A stretch of 64,000 nucleotides of DNA, taken from positions 124,001 to 188,000 of the forward strand of contig NZ_MRTQ01000006.1 of assembly GCF_001956215.1 (NCBI RefSeq), written 5' to 3'. Shown in pieces: positions 1 through 8,206 of this stretch (within the stretch, counting starts at the first letter, position 1; each line of letters opens with the position of its first letter). The DNA comes from Paenibacillus sp. FSL R5-0490 (lineage in GTDB: Bacteria > Bacillota > Bacilli > Bacillales > Cytobacillaceae). Made by a program: the position numbers and the translations under genes. The notes beneath the pieces were generated by a model. The model was not told the DNA's origin. It worked only from the letters and a program-made list of their open reading frames with translations, and made no database searches.

Positions 1-97
1 TAGAAGCTGCTTCTGTATTGCTGACATTTACAACAGCGGCAGCCGGAAAAATAAGAGATGCAGATAATAATACTTTCAAACCTTTTCTATTAGACAA
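1..97 (-). CDS. Secreted protein, 5' fragment (runs off left edge)
   Basis: Only the first 32 codons lie in the window. A TTG start at 97 is preceded by a strong GGAGG ribosome binding site. The translation is a typical Sec signal peptide: short basic N-region (SNRKGLK), hydrophobic core, then a small-residue region ending near TEAAS. No mature domain is visible, so no function can be given. It is transcribed in the same direction as the NlpC/P60 gene upstream of it but is separated from it by an intrinsic terminator. Confidence 0.6.
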   Translation of the reverse strand, partial: MSNRKGLKVLLSASLIFPAAAVVNVSNTEAAS

Positions 98-117
98 AAT
101 TATATCCTCCTACAAAA

Positions 118-158
118 TAAAAACTCTTGCTATTTTAATTATAACAAGAGTTTAATAG
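118..158 (-). terminator. Intrinsic terminator of the NlpC/P60 gene
   Basis: On the minus strand, AACTCTTG and CAAGAGTT form a stem followed by TTTTTATTTT, just past the stop codon of the 182-889 gene. Confidence 0.75.
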
Positions 159-181
159 ATTATTAACCGTATTTTGGAAAT

Positions 182-889
182 TTATTGTCCAACAGGAACA
201 TATTCAATATACGATTCCATATTTGTTATATAAAGTTGAGATCCGAGGTTATATTGCCCTCCAAACAGGGTATCATAATTGTAAACACGGTACTTTTCGC
301 CTGGATTTAAAATTCGAACCATCTTTAGCTTATTATTTTCCGTGCGCTGCCAGAGATTGATTTTCTTTTTAACATAAACCATGCCGATTTGACCTTGTTT
401 AACTGGAACGGCAGCAGCCATTCCCTTTACACTTTCCTGTGGGACAACTCTCTTAGCACCTATGTATCTGCTCTTATAGTAGCTCATATCCATGCTGTTG
501 ATCATGATTCCGTCATCACTATCTGCATGTATAAATTTGTTGTCTCCCGTGTAGATGCCTGCATGTGATGCACCAGGCTTATAAGTAGTGAAAAAGACAA
601 TATCTCCAGGAAGAAGTTCGCCTTTGCTGACAGATTCTCCTGTTTTATATTGATCAGCCGTTGTTCTTGGAAGCTTTACACCATGCTCACTGTATACATA
701 GGTTAAAAATCCTGAGCAGTCAAACCCTTTCGGTGTTGTTCCTCCCCATTTATAAGGAACGCCCTGCATCTGTTTTGCCAGTTTAACAATACTGTCCGGA
801 GTTGCTTCTGCAGCACTTGCAGACTGATGAGTAAAAACCAATGGCAATGCCAGCAATAACACCAGCGCCTTAAGTAAGACTTTTTTCAT
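182..889 (-). CDS. Secreted NlpC/P60 peptidoglycan endopeptidase with C-terminal GQIG module
   Basis: A 235-residue exported cysteine peptidase expected to cut stem peptides in peptidoglycan outside the cell. The sequence has a signal peptide (MKKVLLKAL... to about residue 27), then an NlpC/P60 domain (about 30-155) with all three catalytic positions: Cys in FDCSGFLTY, His in ASHAGIYTG and His in FIHADS. Residues about 165-235 form a GQIG module (GQIGMVYVKKKINLW, YRVYNYD, LYITNM) that recurs in seven other proteins here. The start chosen is the ATG at 889, preceded by GGGGG, rather than a further upstream ATG with no ribosome binding site. The neighbouring genes are also secreted. The enzymatic class is secure; the module role (wall retention) is inference. 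Confidence 0.92.
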   Translation of the reverse strand: MKKVLLKALVLLLALPLVFTHQSASAAEATPDSIVKLAKQMQGVPYKWGGTTPKGFDCSGFLTYVYSEHGVKLPRTTADQYKTGESVSKGELLPGDIVFFTTYKPGASHAGIYTGDNKFIHADSDDGIMINSMDMSYYKSRYIGAKRVVPQESVKGMAAAVPVKQGQIGMVYVKKKINLWQRTENNKLKMVRILNPGEKYRVYNYDTLFGGQYNLGSQLYITNMESYIEYVPVGQ

Positions 890-1021
890 AGTATGTATCC
901 CCCTGTGAAACTTTTGGTATATATTAATTATCAAAAAATTATGTAATTAGTACTGATAATTAGATTTTATCCTATTATTAGACAAGATTCTATTTCATTT
1001 TCATAACAATATCGCGATAAT

Positions 1022-1038
1022 ATTACAAAGTTATTACA
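1022..1038. promoter_or_regulatory. ATTACA direct repeat with 11-bp period
   Basis: ATTACA occurs at 1022 and 1033, exactly 11 bp apart, about 130 bp upstream of the NlpC/P60 start. The same arrangement lies upstream of the GQIG gene at 23798-24592. An 11-bp period is the geometry of response-regulator direct repeats such as PhoP boxes, but the match to the PhoP consensus is imperfect. Confidence 0.3.
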
Positions 1039-1084
1039 ATAAACAGTGAATTATACCGAAAGATGTAGAATTTCACTTAATACG

Positions 1085-1118
1085 CAAAAAAAAACAGACC
1101 ATCTTTAAGATAGTCTGC
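1085..1118 (-). terminator. Intrinsic terminator of the 1125-1532 gene
   Basis: The minus strand reads CAGACTATCTT and AAGATGGTCTG as a stem with a run of nine T. Confidence 0.8.
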
Positions 1119-1124
1119 AGACTT

Positions 1125-1532
1125 TTAGCTAAATAGCGGCCATTGTCTCTGGTATTCGTCGCCCTCTATTTTTTCTAACGTTCTATATTTCAGAGGCAAA
1201 AGTGCATCTTCTGATATTTTCAAAAAACTTTTCCCGATTTCGAATGGAATGAGATCAAACTGATCTTCGTTCTCAGCAATAAAGTAGATTCCAGCCACCT
1301 TGCCTTTTTGTGACAAATCTATGTTCAGGAAAGATGGATAATAGGTATTATTATTTGCTTCCAGAATAGCCTTAGCCGTTATAGTGCCATCTTCTTCTTT
1401 TTCGATTGGATCATTGCTGATCTTCTCCAGAACCTTCGATGCCCACCCCTGCTTCTTATAACCGCCGATAATTTTAGGAGGATTCTCCTTTAATTGATTT
1501 ACTAAATCCTGCATTTCTTTTGACTGTTCCAT
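1125..1532 (-). CDS. Hypothetical cytoplasmic protein, 135 aa
   Basis: I do not recognise this family. The product is acidic, has no signal peptide or membrane segment, and looks like a compact alpha/beta protein with a hydrophobic middle (GKVAGIYFIAENEDQFDLIP). A GGAGGGAG motif lies upstream but rather far (about 11 nt) from the ATG. The gene has its own terminator, so it is probably monocistronic. It sits between secreted-protein genes without an evident functional link. Confidence 0.65.
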   Translation of the reverse strand: MEQSKEMQDLVNQLKENPPKIIGGYKKQGWASKVLEKISNDPIEKEEDGTITAKAILEANNNTYYPSFLNIDLSQKGKVAGIYFIAENEDQFDLIPFEIGKSFLKISEDALLPLKYRTLEKIEGDEYQRQWPLFS

Positions 1533-1763
1533 TGGTTAACAATACTCCCTCCAATGTTACGATGTTATTATACAGCTGCATTTGTATATATGAAACTAGT
1601 GTTTCATTATACCCCAATTATATAATTATGGACAATTTCAGTAATTAGAGTAGCATAATTACTAATTTTCTGCAATTTACACCCTATATTTCCATAACAA
1701 GCCTATAATATATTAAACGTATAAACAATATTAAATTTATGGTAACCCGCTTGTAAAAACAGA

Positions 1764-1796
1764 GAAAAGACTGAGTTTATGCACTCAGCCTTCTAA
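1764..1796 (-). terminator. Intrinsic terminator of the glycosidase gene
   Basis: AGGCTGAGT and ACTCAGTCT form a stem on the minus strand, followed by TTTTCTC, immediately after the stop codon at 1799. Confidence 0.65.
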
Positions 1797-1798
1797 AA

Positions 1799-4261
1799 TC
1801 ATTCATACACTGCCTGAATTTGATCGATAAAAATTTGACCTCTATTTTTAAGTTCATCACTAACCTGCATATATCTTACAGGGATTTCCAAGGAATAAGG
1901 AGCTGTCAGCCCTGCCGGAATGTCTGCTTCAACATATTTCCAGCCAGTCCAATCAAGGTTCTTTGTGTAATCAAGCTGAACCTCTTTGCCTGCCGCATCC
2001 TTTAACTGACTGCGAAGCCAATGTCCTTTATTATCGCCATAAACCCACATGCCAATTTTTTTAGGTGATCCCATGATTGGGATAGGTTCTTTCTTTAAGG
2101 CATAAACACCGGAAGTTCCTGTTGTTCCAATAAAGTTATACGCCAATTTCAGTGATTTCTTTCCTTCTTTAACATATACCGATTCAGGGGCAGCCATAAC
2201 TGACTCATATCTTGCTCCGGATGCCTGCCATCCGCTTGTATCGCCTTCAAAATCCTCAATGATAACAGGACCCGGATTTCCGGCGATCACTTTAATTTCA
2301 GCAGATACTTTGCCATGTGAAACAGTAATTGTGCCTATTCCGTCCTTGCCGGAAGCTTTAAAGATTCCGTTTTCAACTGTTCCTAAATCATCTGATACCG
2401 TGTAAGTAAAGGCTGATGGATCTGTTACGACTTCCATGCCTGCATGGTAGCCGGCAGCGGGAACTGCTGCTGTTCCGTTTTTATCCACGATGATTGTATC
2501 CTTTGTCACTTTGATTGAATCCAATTCGTTCGTAATGCTGACAGAAACATTGCCTGAGACTTTACCAGAGGCCGCCGTAATCGTACCTTTTCCAGGCATT
2601 TCTGAAGCTGTAAAGGATCCATCAGAATTAAATTGGCCACTATTCGATGTCCAAATAATAGGATCTTTTAAGCTGACAGGATTATTATTCTTGTCGACAC
2701 CTTTAGCAGCAATCTTCAAGTCTTTATAAGATGCACCAGCAAATAATGTGATTTCCTCAGGGTTAAGCAGCAGTCTATAAAGCTCACCAGCTTGCTTGCG
2801 TGCAATGATCAGCAGGGAGTTCGAGACATTCCTCTCTCTGCCGTCGGAAGGGTTATTAACCACACTTGTTGTTGTTTCCCCCTGCTTTCTTGTCACCATT
2901 GTCGATGATCCGCCGCCATCAAAGGTAATGGCCTCAACAGCTCCAAAGTCTTTCATAACCTTAGCCAGATCTGTAAGAGTGACTCCTTTGCTTTGAGTTC
3001 TTCTTCCGTCAATTACAACTGCAAATACAGATCCATCTTCCTTAATTCCGATCGCTGTTCTTGGGTGGGCGCCTGCAATATTAAAGACTTTTGCCTCTCC
3101 GCCTTTAACCAGGTGGTAGCGCCCGCCTATTGCCTGCTGTACCCGGTCCCATTCAGGATTATCATAGCTTGCGTTAATCGTAATGGAGTCACCGGCTTTG
3201 AGTGATTTTAAATAATCACTGCCGGCAGCATGGCCTGACAGGATGAACTCACCAGGATTAAGCGCTGCACTTCCTTTTCCGATTATCACTTCTTTTACGG
3301 TAGCAGTGACCTGGCCATTTCCATTCAGCTGCCCTGTCAGATTCGAAAGCACCACTTCAGTACCTAATTCATTCGTCATTGTATTGCTTGCGAAATAAGG
3401 TGTATAAAGAACCAAGTGGCCCGCAAATCTCCGTTTATTAACAGAATTAATCAAGTACGGCTTCTGGCCATTTGCAGACACACTAAGCAAAACTTCCGGG
3501 TTGCCGATCATCGCTTTTCCGCTGAAGCTGACACCGAAAATCGTTCTTTCATTGACTGGAGTTGTATTCGTGGTAACCAATTCACCATTATGTACAGTTA
3601 AATCAGTTGGAGCACCATTTGAATCGAAATAGTCCCCATTTACCCCGGCAATTACATACTTTCCTTCTTCTTCTTCACGGTGTGCCATACTGTTAACCGT
3701 TTCGAATCCGATCATTTGGTCTTTAGCCAGGGAAGTCTCAAAAGAAATCTGGCTCGTTTTCTGGTCAACATCCAGCTTGTAGATTTCCTGATTCCCTTTA
3801 GAACCTTCTACAGAAAGCTTGGACTGTGTGACACCAGGTGCAAGCACAGCTGTCTGCTCCTGGGTAACTGTTCCTAAAGTTAGTTTGGTTCCATATAATT
3901 CAGGATTCACAAGCTTAAGCTTTAGCTTTGATGGCGTTTTGTATTGAACATAGCCTTTCATGTTGGTCACAAAGTACTGGCCCCCAACACCATATTGACC
4001 GCCAAAAGCTGAATCATATCGGTAAACCCTATATGCTTCACCAGGATTTAGAACCCTGACAAACTTCAATTTATTATTTTCCCTTTTCCATAGGTTAATA
4101 GGCTTAAGGATATCCACCTTGCCTATTTGGCCTTTAACCAGCTGCATTCCTTCCCAATATACGGCAGGCGCTGAGGCTGAAGCCTTCTTTGCAACATACG
4201 AAAAAGGGGACATGATCCCGGACAAAAACAAAAGACAACACAATAAAATTTTCTTCTTCAT
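1799..4261 (-). CDS. Secreted phosphodiester glycosidase (NAGPA family) with GQIG module
   Basis: An 820-residue exported protein. Order: signal peptide (to about 30), N-terminal GQIG module (about 35-112), a phosphodiester glycosidase/NAGPA-like domain (about 150-480), two or three Ig-like Big domains (about 490-660) and a C-terminal jelly-roll-like carbohydrate-binding region (about 665-820). Family hallmarks seen are GVNGDYFDSNGAPTD, HPRTAIGIKEDG, VVIDGRR and ITFDGGGSSTMV. In this family the domain cleaves phosphodiester-linked sugars; a wall polymer or exopolysaccharide is a plausible substrate but not shown. The start is the ATG at 4261 with AGAGGGAGAG upstream, giving a clean signal peptide. 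The genes at 4419-6589 lie upstream of it, separated by a terminator. Confidence 0.9.
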   Translation of the reverse strand: MKKKILLCCLLFLSGIMSPFSYVAKKASASAPAVYWEGMQLVKGQIGKVDILKPINLWKRENNKLKFVRVLNPGEAYRVYRYDSAFGGQYGVGGQYFVTNMKGYVQYKTPSKLKLKLVNPELYGTKLTLGTVTQEQTAVLAPGVTQSKLSVEGSKGNQEIYKLDVDQKTSQISFETSLAKDQMIGFETVNSMAHREEEEGKYVIAGVNGDYFDSNGAPTDLTVHNGELVTTNTTPVNERTIFGVSFSGKAMIGNPEVLLSVSANGQKPYLINSVNKRRFAGHLVLYTPYFASNTMTNELGTEVVLSNLTGQLNGNGQVTATVKEVIIGKGSAALNPGEFILSGHAAGSDYLKSLKAGDSITINASYDNPEWDRVQQAIGGRYHLVKGGEAKVFNIAGAHPRTAIGIKEDGSVFAVVIDGRRTQSKGVTLTDLAKVMKDFGAVEAITFDGGGSSTMVTRKQGETTTSVVNNPSDGRERNVSNSLLIIARKQAGELYRLLLNPEEITLFAGASYKDLKIAAKGVDKNNNPVSLKDPIIWTSNSGQFNSDGSFTASEMPGKGTITAASGKVSGNVSVSITNELDSIKVTKDTIIVDKNGTAAVPAAGYHAGMEVVTDPSAFTYTVSDDLGTVENGIFKASGKDGIGTITVSHGKVSAEIKVIAGNPGPVIIEDFEGDTSGWQASGARYESVMAAPESVYVKEGKKSLKLAYNFIGTTGTSGVYALKKEPIPIMGSPKKIGMWVYGDNKGHWLRSQLKDAAGKEVQLDYTKNLDWTGWKYVEADIPAGLTAPYSLEIPVRYMQVSDELKNRGQIFIDQIQAVYE

Positions 4262-4385
4262 TACTCTCTCCCTCTGATGTACTATTTTCACAATAAGTCT
4301 ATTATACGACAAAATACCAATTATTTTCCTATGATTCTACAAAAAAGATAGAATGGTATATATTACCTTAATAAAAATAGTCCAC

Positions 4386-4414
4386 ATAAAAAGCCTTGCC
4401 CGTCAGGACAAGAC
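4386..4414 (-). terminator. Intrinsic terminator of the CAP / lethal-factor-like operon
   Basis: AGTCTTG and CAAGGCT form a stem on the minus strand followed by TTTTTATG, just downstream of the stop at 4419. Confidence 0.65.
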
Positions 4415-4418
4415 TACA

Positions 4419-5336
4419 TTAATGCAGGTTTTCAAAAAACACCGCCGTTAATGGTGCTTTCTTTTTAAGTAATTTTCTCGTTTCTTCATTTAGATAGTAC
4501 ATAGCAAAGGTTTCTGCAAAATATTCTTCGGGATAATTTTTATAGTAGGAATTATCTCCAAAGAGAAGGACTCTCTCTTTCCCCCAGATTTCATTAAAAC
4601 CTTGCGCAGACGATAGATTATTATATACCAGGCTGTCAATCGTATGTGCGATCTCATGCAGTTCAAGGTTGCTGGAGCTATGGCCGTTGCCTGGCTCGCT
4701 GTAACCAATCCGTATTGCCACTACAGAAGATCCGCCAATGCCGGGAACATCATCCCAGGTTCTATTTGTTCCTTCCCATCCTCTTGGCACTTGCCCTTTC
4801 AGATAAGCGTATTCAGGAAGATTGGTGATTGGGGCAGCAGTCAGTTTAATCTTAACCCCTTTTTCCTTTAATTTTCCTAATAGAGAAATAGGTATTTTGC
4901 TGATTCTGTTTTTTATATTTGAAACCTCCGGGGACTGCTCATAGCCTTTATCAGCAATAATAAGCTGATTCACAAGTCCCTCCTGTTCAGAATAGGACTT
5001 ATGCAAGTCTGCCAGCTTAGACTTTGAAGGGGTCTCATATATAACTCTGTCTTTCATATTGGTAATATAATAGGATCCGCCAACCCTGAATTGCTGACGT
5101 TCCGGAACATAGCCATATACCCTGTATTGGTCTTTGGGATATAAGATGCGCACAAACTTAAGACTGCTGCCTTCCAGACGCCATAAGTTGATAGGCTTTG
5201 TGACAGTTACCCGGCCTATTTGCCCCTTAACCAACTCTGCTCCATCCCAATAGACCTTAGCAAAACTGTCTTTCGGGAATGCAAACATAAACAAAGCAGA
5301 AAATAGAAGGAACACTATAAATCTTCTATTTCGCAT
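4419..5336 (-). CDS. Secreted anthrax-lethal-factor-like (M34/Pro-Pro endopeptidase family) zinc metallopeptidase with GQIG module
   Basis: A 305-residue exported metallopeptidase. After the signal peptide comes a GQIG module (about 28-108) and then a domain resembling the ATLF domain of anthrax lethal factor and the clostridial Pro-Pro endopeptidases. It has a zinc motif HEIAH (in NLELHEIAHTIDS), a downstream glutamate in EEYFAETFAMYY, and the upstream signature PRGWEGTNRTWDDVPGIGG. All predicted zinc ligands are present, so it should be active outside the cell; the substrate is unknown. ATG at 5336 is chosen because AAAGGA lies about 9 nt before it, while the ATG at 5348 abuts that site. 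It starts 20 nt after the CAP gene, so the two form an operon. There is no protective-antigen-binding domain, so this is not an anthrax-type translocated toxin subunit. Confidence 0.88.
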   Translation of the reverse strand: MRNRRFIVFLLFSALFMFAFPKDSFAKVYWDGAELVKGQIGRVTVTKPINLWRLEGSSLKFVRILYPKDQYRVYGYVPERQQFRVGGSYYITNMKDRVIYETPSKSKLADLHKSYSEQEGLVNQLIIADKGYEQSPEVSNIKNRISKIPISLLGKLKEKGVKIKLTAAPITNLPEYAYLKGQVPRGWEGTNRTWDDVPGIGGSSVVAIRIGYSEPGNGHSSSNLELHEIAHTIDSLVYNNLSSAQGFNEIWGKERVLLFGDNSYYKNYPEEYFAETFAMYYLNEETRKLLKKKAPLTAVFFENLH

Positions 5337-5356
5337 GTGCTGGCACATCCTTTATT

Positions 5357-6589
5357 TTAATAAGGTGTAAAGAAATTTTGTGTATAGTAAGGAATCGCTG
5401 TTTCCTTTTGGAACTGTACCCCTGCACCTAAATGAGTGTATTGAGCATTCAGGATGTTTTTACGGTGACCGGCCGAGTTCATGAGAGCTTCATGAGCAAA
5501 AATGCTGCTTGAATAGCCCATTGCAATATTTTCACCGGCATATAAATAATGAATCCCTTCCTTTTCCATCCTTTGAAAAGGGCTTTCGTTTCTAAGATTC
5601 ATGTGATCAAAGAAATCATTTTCGGCCATATCCAAACTATGTTTCCGCGCCGAATTTTGGGCAGCTGAATTCCAGGTGACAGCTGCCAGTCCATTATCCG
5701 CCCTTGCAGCATTAACCAAATCAAACATTTGCATTTCCAGGCTCTTCTGAAGGCTGGAGCCAGGCGCGCCATAATGGCTTGCCTTCCGGTTTTCCAGCTT
5801 CCTTGAAATGAGCTGAATGCCAGTAACATTGCCTTTCTTATGAATATCATAGAACACAGTAATGTATGAATCTCTCTTATAATATGTCTGCTGCTTATCA
5901 TTATTGACCATTACATAATTTACATTATTTTTATTGATGTAATTTATTGGCGTGCCCAATGCTGAAGTTACCCCTGATCTGGACGAGCCCTTAAAAATGC
6001 CAAAACTGTATAGTCTTTGGCTATTTGAATAAATGAATTCTGCTTTATTATCCACATACCCTATCATATAAAAATTCCGGTATTGATTATGATAAGTGTG
6101 CCAGGAAACGCCATACTCACCGAGAGATATCCGCTTTTCCTTTCCCAATTTTGCTTCAATAGATGATTTGCTGTCGCCTAGTTTAATGGAAGCACCGATG
6201 ATTTCCAAGGATTCCTTCTTACAGGCAAGAGCTTTCTTTTTTGCTGCAGAAGGGGTTTCGTATTTTATTTTGGAATCCCGATTCAAGTACATGCCGCCTC
6301 CAACACTGAGCATGTCAGGCTTAAAAGCATATATTCGGTAAGTTCCCCCTGCTTTCAAAGTCTTCTGCTGAACCTTTGTGCTGCCTGATAATTTATAAAG
6401 AGGTGTATCCTTCAATACTGTTAATCTGCCAATTTGTCCAACTTTCAGTTCAGCCCCATCCCACCAGACCGGCTGGGTCCCTCTTGAACCTTCACACCTT
6501 TCCGCTGCATCTGCGGAAGAAAATGGAGGAATACTGATGAATATGGCAATCATAAAAAACAGGGCTGCCAAAACCTTTTTTTTACCCAA
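5357..6589 (-). CDS. Secreted CAP-domain (SCP/PR1) protein with GQIG module
   Basis: A 410-residue exported protein with a TTG start at 6589 preceded by GGAGGG at proper spacing. Order: signal peptide, GQIG module (about 38-118: VWWDGAELKVGQIGRLTVLK, KIKYETPS), a CAP-associated N-terminal domain (about 125-265, KLGDSKSSIEAKLGKEKRIS) and a C-terminal CAP domain (about 280-410) with LVNAARADNGLAAV, HSLDMAENDFFDHMN and AGENIAMGYSS. The CAP residues His/Glu are present. Molecular activity of bacterial CAP proteins is mostly unknown. First gene of a two-gene operon with the lethal-factor-like peptidase. Confidence 0.9.
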   Translation of the reverse strand: MGKKKVLAALFFMIAIFISIPPFSSADAAERCEGSRGTQPVWWDGAELKVGQIGRLTVLKDTPLYKLSGSTKVQQKTLKAGGTYRIYAFKPDMLSVGGGMYLNRDSKIKYETPSAAKKKALACKKESLEIIGASIKLGDSKSSIEAKLGKEKRISLGEYGVSWHTYHNQYRNFYMIGYVDNKAEFIYSNSQRLYSFGIFKGSSRSGVTSALGTPINYINKNNVNYVMVNNDKQQTYYKRDSYITVFYDIHKKGNVTGIQLISRKLENRKASHYGAPGSSLQKSLEMQMFDLVNAARADNGLAAVTWNSAAQNSARKHSLDMAENDFFDHMNLRNESPFQRMEKEGIHYLYAGENIAMGYSSSIFAHEALMNSAGHRKNILNAQYTHLGAGVQFQKETAIPYYTQNFFTPY

Positions 6590-6735
6590 GATACACCCTC
6601 CAATTCGAAATATTCTTATTCCTATTCTAGTAGATTTAAGGTAAACAGTATAGTAAAAGTTGGGGTCCTTCCACCAGCTTCTTTCCATGATATAATGGGG
6701 ACTGCACGAACATTTTGGAACAGGTGGAGAATACG

Positions 6736-8196
6736 TTGATTTTTAATTCCTATGAATTTATTTTTGCTTTTTTGCCTGCTGTTTGGATTGTCTATTTTTT
6801 ACTGAATAGATGGCAGCTTTTCTTTATAAGAAATATCTGGCTTGTGATCAGCTCTTTATTTTTTTACAGCTGGTGGAATCCTGTCTATCTCCCATTAATT
6901 TTTATTTCCATGCTGCTGAACTACTATATTGGCACATTGCTTGGAAAGGCCGGGAGCCGGCGGGGAGCCAAACTGCTTTTGACTGCCGGCGTAACTGCCA
7001 ATCTTGCAGCTTTAGGTTATTATAAATATTATGACTTTTTCATAGACAACCTTAATGCTTTATTTAGCACAAATTTTGATTTATTACACCTTGCTTTGCC
7101 GCTTGCCATCAGCTTTTTTACTTTCCAGCAGATTGCCTATCTTGTTGATGCTTACCGGAAAGAAACGAAAGAGTATGATTTTTGGAAATATGCATTGTTT
7201 GTCAGCTTTTTTCCGCAATTGATTGCAGGGCCAATTGTGCACCATAACGAAATGATGCCCCAGTTCTCCAGGGAAAAAGCACATAGAAGATTTCATTACG
7301 AGAATTTCGCAAAAGGAATTTTCATTTTTTCAATTGGGCTGTTTAAGAAGGCTGTTATTGCAGATACTTTTGCTGTCTGGGCTACAGCTGGTTTTGACCA
7401 GGCAGAGGTGCTGACTTTTATCGAAGCCTGGATCGTATCTTTATCCTACACCTTCCAGCTCTATTTTGATTTCAGCGGCTATACTGATATGGCCATGGGG
7501 GCAGCGCTTCTATTTAATATCCGGCTTCCGGTTAACTTTAACTCACCGTATAAGGCAGTTAATATTCAGGACTTCTGGAAGAGATGGCATATGACGCTGA
7601 CGCGTTTTTTAACCCAATACTTATACATTCCCCTTGGCGGAAATCGCAAGGGAATCCCCAGAACCTACGTGAATGTTTTTCTTGTTTTTTTCGTCAGCGG
7701 TTTATGGCATGGTGCCGGCTGGACATTCGTACTATGGGGAACACTGCATGGAGCTGCTTCACTTCTGAACCGTTTGTGGCATCAGCTCGGCTTTAAAATG
7801 AACAAGTTTCTTGGCTGGTTTATCACCTTTCAGTTTGTCAATTTTGCCTGGGTATTTTTCAGAGCTCAAACATGGGAAGATGCAGAAAAAGTGTTAAAAG
7901 GCATGGCTGGAATGAGCGGGTTCACTTGGCCCGAACAGCTCACATCCCTTTTTGCGCCTTCAGCCGTTCAGGCGGTGGAAATACTCTCTATTAACGCCGC
8001 AACTGATACATCCCTTTTATACATGCTTTTCATCCTGGCAGGTGCCTTCGCGGTCACTTTATGGGCTAAGAACTCAGTAAGATTGATGGATCAGCTTAAG
8101 CCTTCCTGGTTTTCTGCGTTCTTCATCTGTGCCTTGCTTCTGATTTCTTTCTTTAGCATGACAAGAGTCAGCGAGTTCTTATATTTTAATTTTTAG
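6736..8196 (+). CDS. MBOAT family O-acyltransferase (AlgI/DltB-like)
   Basis: A polytopic membrane protein of 486 residues. Family marks are FNSYEFIFAFLP at the start, FFPQLIAGPIVHH, YFDFSGYTDMAMG, FWKRWHMTLTRFL and SGLWHGAGWTFVLWG, including the invariant histidine of MBOAT proteins (GLWHG). Such proteins move acyl groups across the membrane to modify extracellular polymers. TTG at 6736 is the likely start: GGTGGAG lies 7 nt upstream and family members begin with xxFNSYEF. The next gene starts 11 nt later and encodes the usual SGNH-type partner, so the pair probably O-acetylates a secreted polysaccharide; the polymer is unknown. Confidence 0.92.
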   Translation: MIFNSYEFIFAFLPAVWIVYFLLNRWQLFFIRNIWLVISSLFFYSWWNPVYLPLIFISMLLNYYIGTLLGKAGSRRGAKLLLTAGVTANLAALGYYKYYDFFIDNLNALFSTNFDLLHLALPLAISFFTFQQIAYLVDAYRKETKEYDFWKYALFVSFFPQLIAGPIVHHNEMMPQFSREKAHRRFHYENFAKGIFIFSIGLFKKAVIADTFAVWATAGFDQAEVLTFIEAWIVSLSYTFQLYFDFSGYTDMAMGAALLFNIRLPVNFNSPYKAVNIQDFWKRWHMTLTRFLTQYLYIPLGGNRKGIPRTYVNVFLVFFVSGLWHGAGWTFVLWGTLHGAASLLNRLWHQLGFKMNKFLGWFITFQFVNFAWVFFRAQTWEDAEKVLKGMAGMSGFTWPEQLTSLFAPSAVQAVEILSINAATDTSLLYMLFILAGAFAVTLWAKNSVRLMDQLKPSWFSAFFICALLLISFFSMTRVSEFLYFNF

Positions 8197-8206
8197 GTGG
8201 TTAATC

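Noticed and set aside
4419..5336. True anthrax lethal factor homolog
   Set aside because: Only the catalytic ATLF-type domain is shared; the receptor-binding and substrate-recognition domains of lethal factor are absent and a GQIG module is present instead.
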